From positions 1 through 8,194 of the forward strand of contig DUCL01000019.1 in NCBI GenBank assembly GCA_012959845.1: DNA of 8,194 nucleotides, read 5' to 3'. The translations under genes and the position numbers were made by a program. Each line of letters begins with the position of its first letter. Positions within the stretch are counted from its first letter, which is position 1. Shown one piece after another: positions 6,601 to 8,194 of this stretch. Under the pieces are notes generated by a model, which saw only the letters and a program-made list of their open reading frames with translations, did no database searches and had not been told where the DNA came from. This DNA is from Candidatus Poseidoniales archaeon (GTDB taxonomy: Archaea; Thermoplasmatota; Poseidoniia; Poseidoniales; Poseidoniaceae).

Positions 6601-8194
6601 AATTATCTAATCCAATTACGATTCTACATTTTGCATTTGCAATTGAATCACATCCAGTACCGAGACTGAGATAATCGACATCTCCACTGTTGATCTCTGG
6701 ATATGCTTCACTCAATGTGCTATCTCTAATATTTGTGTGGCCAAATTGCATTACTTCGTTTCCAGTTTGGAAATCATAAGTGAAGGTTAAGTCTTGATTA
6801 TCAGTATGCGATGGGTCACCAATTGCAAACGACCAACGAGGCGAAGAAGGCCCCGTAATTGTTTGGTTTACACCTTGAACCCACCATGAAAATACATCAC
6901 CCGCATCTAGAATATCATTGAAACGGAATGTAGTTCCATTGATGTAAGAACTTTCCCAAGATTTGAATTTGTAAACACCTGTTGAATTTGCAATAGTGAC
7001 AACATATCCGCTTGCCCCGGTTACTGGATTCCAAGATAATGTTGGAGACGGTAGACTTTGAAGAATTATTTCACTATCATCGTATAGTACACTACCATCT
7101 AACGGGAATACCAGAGATGGCTGACCTGGAGGGATAATTCCTGCTGTGTTGTCAACATAATCTAATATCAATTGAGGGCGGCGAGATTCATTAGTGCTAT
7201 ATTCACTTGAGAAGAAACGATGGGTTGTCCCCGGAGTACCTACTACCTTCAGTAAGACTGACATCGTCATATTGCCATTGGCGATATTCGATTGTGCTAG
7301 GCTTGTCAAATCAAATTCATACCAACCATTTGGTGGCATTAATGTAAGAGTAGTGCGTGTTAATTCAGATGCAGAACATGTTGGTGCGTTATTCCAAGTA
7401 GCACTAGATTCACTAAAAGAGGAACAGGCATGTGCAGAAATTGTTGATGACGTAGTGCCAATTACTTGCTCTCTCCAAAGTTTGAGTACCATTGATGTAG
7501 GAGTCATAGCCGCAGGCCATGGAATCTCACCCAACTCAAATTCAAGAAGGATTTGACTTTCACCTGTTCCAGATGATGTTGTACCTAAATCAAGAGTAGT
7601 ACTCGACCCTTGGTTGCTAGTAACTGTTGATTCCAGTTCCACATCAGGTACAGCTGGTAATAGCCCACTATCGGTGAAGATAGAACCTCGAGACAATATG
7701 ACTGTATGATTACCACTACCGTCATCATAACCAATAGAATCTGGAGTCCTATAACTGTGGACATCAGACCATTCACCAATGCGATTATTTTGGTCTGCTC
7801 TAACGCGCCAATAAGTCCATGCATCGTCGAAAGTGTTATTGAAAATGGTCAATGTATTGCTACTGGAATTGAAAGCAGAATCTGACTCGGATAAGTCGTC
7901 CGTACCGTTACAGTTAGCAAAAACCATACGTGGATCATTAGAACCACAACCAAACCAACGAGTTTCATTATTTTGATGTCCAGTCCAATTTAGAACAACT
8001 TCATCCAAACCAGAAGGCCGAGGTGTACTAATATTCCACAATGTGGTTCCAAATGCAGGCGATAAGCCAGTTGATGCTGAAGGAATCCATGGTGCTTGTT
8101 CCTTGTAAGTGAAATTAAGTCTTGGTCTGCTATCAACATCTGCGGATTCACTACTGTGTAATGCATAAGACCCCATCGCGGTTGTTCCATCTTG
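3617..8194 (-). CDS. Giant surface protein: DNRLRE and FN3-like domains, eight Ig-like repeats, membrane anchor, Trp-rich tail (5' partial)
   Basis: The frame stays open to the right edge (QDGTTA precedes the Met at 8176), so the start and signal peptide lie outside; 1,525 residues are visible. Numbered from that Met: residues 1-24 end one DNRLRE (disaggregatase-related) domain; 28-145 are FN3-like; 155-342 are a full DNRLRE domain (LEFELGEIP, SSATWNNAP, WYEFDLTSL, FFSSEYSTNESRRPQL); 350-455 are FN3-like; 475-663 are another DNRLRE domain (SSWNQSTPG, GWIWFDIGV, LFSSEYMTASLRPIIQL). Residues 667-1392 are eight Ig-like repeats with D-x-x-G-N loops at 774, 858, 945, 1039 and 1242 and degenerate ones at 1144 and 1333. 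A helix at about 1402-1426 crosses the membrane. The cytoplasmic end has an Asp/Glu run, RRKPSRGGG, a Gly-Pro-rich stretch, (PE)3 and a Trp-rich last 30 residues. Ten cysteines lie in five close pairs and about 27 N-x-S/T sequons all precede the helix. Probably a glycosylated adhesion or polymer-binding protein, inferred from architecture. It is the likely first visible gene of an operon with its smaller paralogue. Confidence 0.85.
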   Translation of the reverse strand, partial: QDGTTAMGSYALHSSESADVDSRPRLNFTYKEQAPWIPSASTGLSPAFGTTLWNISTPRPSGLDEVVLNWTGHQNNETRWFGCGSNDPRMVFANCNGTDDLSESDSAFNSSSNTLTIFNNTFDDAWTYWRVRADQNNRIGEWSDVHSYRTPDSIGYDDGSGNHTVILSRGSIFTDSGLLPAVPDVELESTVTSNQGSSTTLDLGTTSSGTGESQILLEFELGEIPWPAAMTPTSMVLKLWREQVIGTTSSTISAHACSSFSESSATWNNAPTCSASELTRTTLTLMPPNGWYEFDLTSLAQSNIANGNMTMSVLLKVVGTPGTTHRFFSSEYSTNESRRPQLILDYVDNTAGIIPPGQPSLVFPLDGSVLYDDSEIILQSLPSPTLSWNPVTGASGYVVTIANSTGVYKFKSWESSYINGTTFRFNDILDAGDVFSWWVQGVNQTITGPSSPRWSFAIGDPSHTDNQDLTFTYDFQTGNEVMQFGHTNIRDSTLSEAYPEINSGDVDYLSLGTGCDSIANAKCRIVIGLDNSQIPFTPFQNIHSTSLGLFIAGISASGGASTLDISVHRMITSGWSQSASSWNQSTPGTNWSAPGLQAGIDYDATPITSMTLPSTASGWIWFDIGVNGMLIDNDNQWIIIATPNAGDLTVDLFSSEYMTASLRPIIQLNTTNVSSITISPTAPTTDADTTYSFSHQAYNHQALQISAPVTWSSSDGSIDSFGLFTPRGVGTHTITACFGLICSSESITVTPGIPTTLDVTPLTGQITSDESLEITASVVDQFGNVVAGELITFSTSNGTLGGVNGNIFYPFASGAQTVTVTWGMQSVYVQIAVGNGIPSHFELTGCEGVVPAGEWCDITHTLYDQYGNVLNETQAGLLSWTTDDGNYSELNDQYFPDHLGTWTLSLTSVSGASAEINITVGHGEMQSLELAISSTEITADERVYINTTRIDVRGNRLTVVLPSENWTKIADGQLSAGAPAIWDPVTRGAKILEAKYESVTAQITITVSEGAINTLVLIVDSEDYSWQMVSLTADEMLTVKVKAIDAKGNRWTITANWSISHALWNDQGVLEQLVNDQTDFVPYHASSAPYTITATYYDGNMIHVISINATVSHGVLTNIDLSSISSSDETSGIYDLTSDDWIDFAAELSDMDQNPIDTTILRWLLTDESNGEETDITDVLLANNMRWQASDIGSYTIKATNLSGSGYEVSDFASITIHHGQAVSLHSTEDATTATAGYQITIAITGTDSDGNTFPQNVEWQENNGVAHDINSTAVDGVYTYQARIEGPHTLTYSSSLTVSNEIELAVSAKRIVAHLKVELSSEVVEQLGEITVNVTAYDEYWNKIPVPSSTLVDSTGRAEVLNQGDGVWRVITLDEGVQTITINSGQIDEERTFTVTGTLEGFFEAGGILYYVGAFLVAAIAIVLLIVLKMVLTGNDDEWDDEDEDEDEDDEPITERRKPSRGGGAGPTGPAGPAPTPEPEPEKTDFTQDDSYRVDDEGTEWWEDEAGTWWYRQQGDGDWEQWVD
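3620..3709 (-). other. Trp-rich C-terminal motif of the giant surface protein
   Basis: The last 30 residues contain six Trp, in EWWEDEAG, TWWYR, DGDWEQ and WVD. The downstream paralogue ends with a looser version (GWYVD, YW, DGTWTR at 981-1052). Aromatic and acidic residues alternate with Gly turns, suggesting a small beta-type module in the cytoplasm. It recalls WW-type Pro-binding modules by spacing, but I cannot assign it to that family. Confidence 0.55.
3746..3763 (-). repeat. 6-bp tandem repeat coding (Pro-Glu)3
   Basis: CTCAGG is repeated exactly three times on the + strand and reads as three CCT-GAG (Pro-Glu) pairs in the cytoplasmic tail of the giant surface protein. The frame is preserved because the unit is six bases. 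Confidence 0.75.
3843..3871 (-). repeat. 12-bp tandem repeat coding an Asp/Glu run
   Basis: On the + strand TCATCCTCATCT occurs twice in exact tandem (3843-3854 and 3855-3866) and begins a third time (TCATC to 3871). On the coding strand this gives alternating Asp and Glu codons just inside the membrane helix. The 12-bp exactness means the same codon pairs are reused, as expected from slippage. Confidence 0.8.
3899..3973 (-). other. Transmembrane anchor of the giant surface protein
   Basis: Encodes a hydrophobic stretch of about 25 residues (ILYYVGAFLVAAIAIVLLI and on) directly after the last Ig-like repeat and before a strongly acidic run. It is the only such segment in the visible protein. 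Orientation is inferred: the sequon- and Cys-pair-rich side outside, the acidic, Trp-rich tail inside. Confidence 0.85.
4001..6178 (-). repeat. Eight-copy Ig-like repeat array in the giant surface protein
   Basis: Same repeat type as in the downstream gene, 80-105 residues per copy. Linkers such as VTPGIPTTL, VGNGIPSHF, VGHGEMQSL, VSEGAINTL, VSHGVLTNI and IHHGQAVSL recur, and the loops read DQFGN, DQYGN, DVRGN, DAKGN, DMDQN, DSDGN and DEYWN. The first copy has the WSSSDGSIDSFGLF turn typical of Big_2 but no D-x-x-G-N loop. Regular spacing (84, 87, 94, 105, 98, 91 residues between loops) supports a rod-like stalk between the DNRLRE head and the membrane. Confidence 0.75.
6188..8194 (-). repeat. 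Alternating DNRLRE and FN3-like domains (about 320-residue unit)
   Basis: The DNRLRE end signature, [FH]SSE followed by R-P and a hydrophobic strand, occurs three times at spacings near 315 and 325 residues: LHSSESADVDSRPRL, FFSSEYSTNESRRPQL and LFSSEYMTASLRPIIQL. Each interval holds one FN3-like domain (TYWRVRADQNNRIGEWSD and FSWWVQGVNQTITGPSS strands) and one DNRLRE domain. The first copy is cut by the window edge, so further units may lie outside. Confidence 0.75.

Noticed and set aside
7194..7556. A 120-codon + strand frame opposite the DNRLRE region
   Set aside because: It lies wholly antisense to a well-supported DNRLRE domain and shows no recognisable motif.
1..8194. Mobile element, CRISPR array, tRNA/rRNA or phage genes
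   Set aside because: No terminal inverted repeats, transposase or integrase motifs, regularly spaced direct repeats or cloverleaf-type sequences were seen; the repeats present are protein-level domains or short in-frame codon repeats.

Overview
The window most likely comes from an archaeon of the Marine Group II type (Candidatus Poseidoniia). This rests on gene style, not on a marker gene. The two large genes encode surface proteins with many bacterial-Ig-like repeats, one C-terminal membrane helix, a very acidic Asp/Glu cytoplasmic segment and a short Trp-rich C-terminus, a combination I associate with planktonic euryarchaea of that group. The base composition is AT-rich, and an AGGTG Shine-Dalgarno sequence precedes the one complete gene start in view. 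No rRNA, tRNA, CRISPR array, insertion sequence or integrase is visible.

Layout: (1) Positions 1-966, + strand: the 3' part of a gene that fuses a LigB-type (class III extradiol) dioxygenase domain, an acidic linker, and a RidA-family domain of the 2-aminomuconate deaminase type. Its start lies before the window. (2) An 11-base gap separates it from a convergent gene. (3) Positions 978-3587, - strand: a complete secreted, membrane-anchored protein with eight Ig-like repeats. (4) A 29-base gap. (5) Positions 3617-8194, - strand: the 3' part of a giant surface protein with three copies (the first cut) of a DNRLRE domain alternating with fibronectin-III-like domains, then eight Ig-like repeats, a membrane helix and a Trp-rich tail. 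Its start lies beyond the right edge. There is no gene-free stretch longer than 30 bases.

The two minus-strand genes are paralogous in their Ig-array, helix and tail portions and are probably co-transcribed, with the giant gene first. Together they look like cell-surface adhesion or polymer-contacting proteins with a small cytoplasmic contact tail. The dioxygenase-deaminase gene on the other strand is unrelated; it suggests turnover of an aminophenol-like or 3-hydroxyanthranilate-like aromatic. The most notable items are that fusion, the apparent loss of the usual catalytic His in its dioxygenase half, and the shared Trp-rich tail of the surface proteins.
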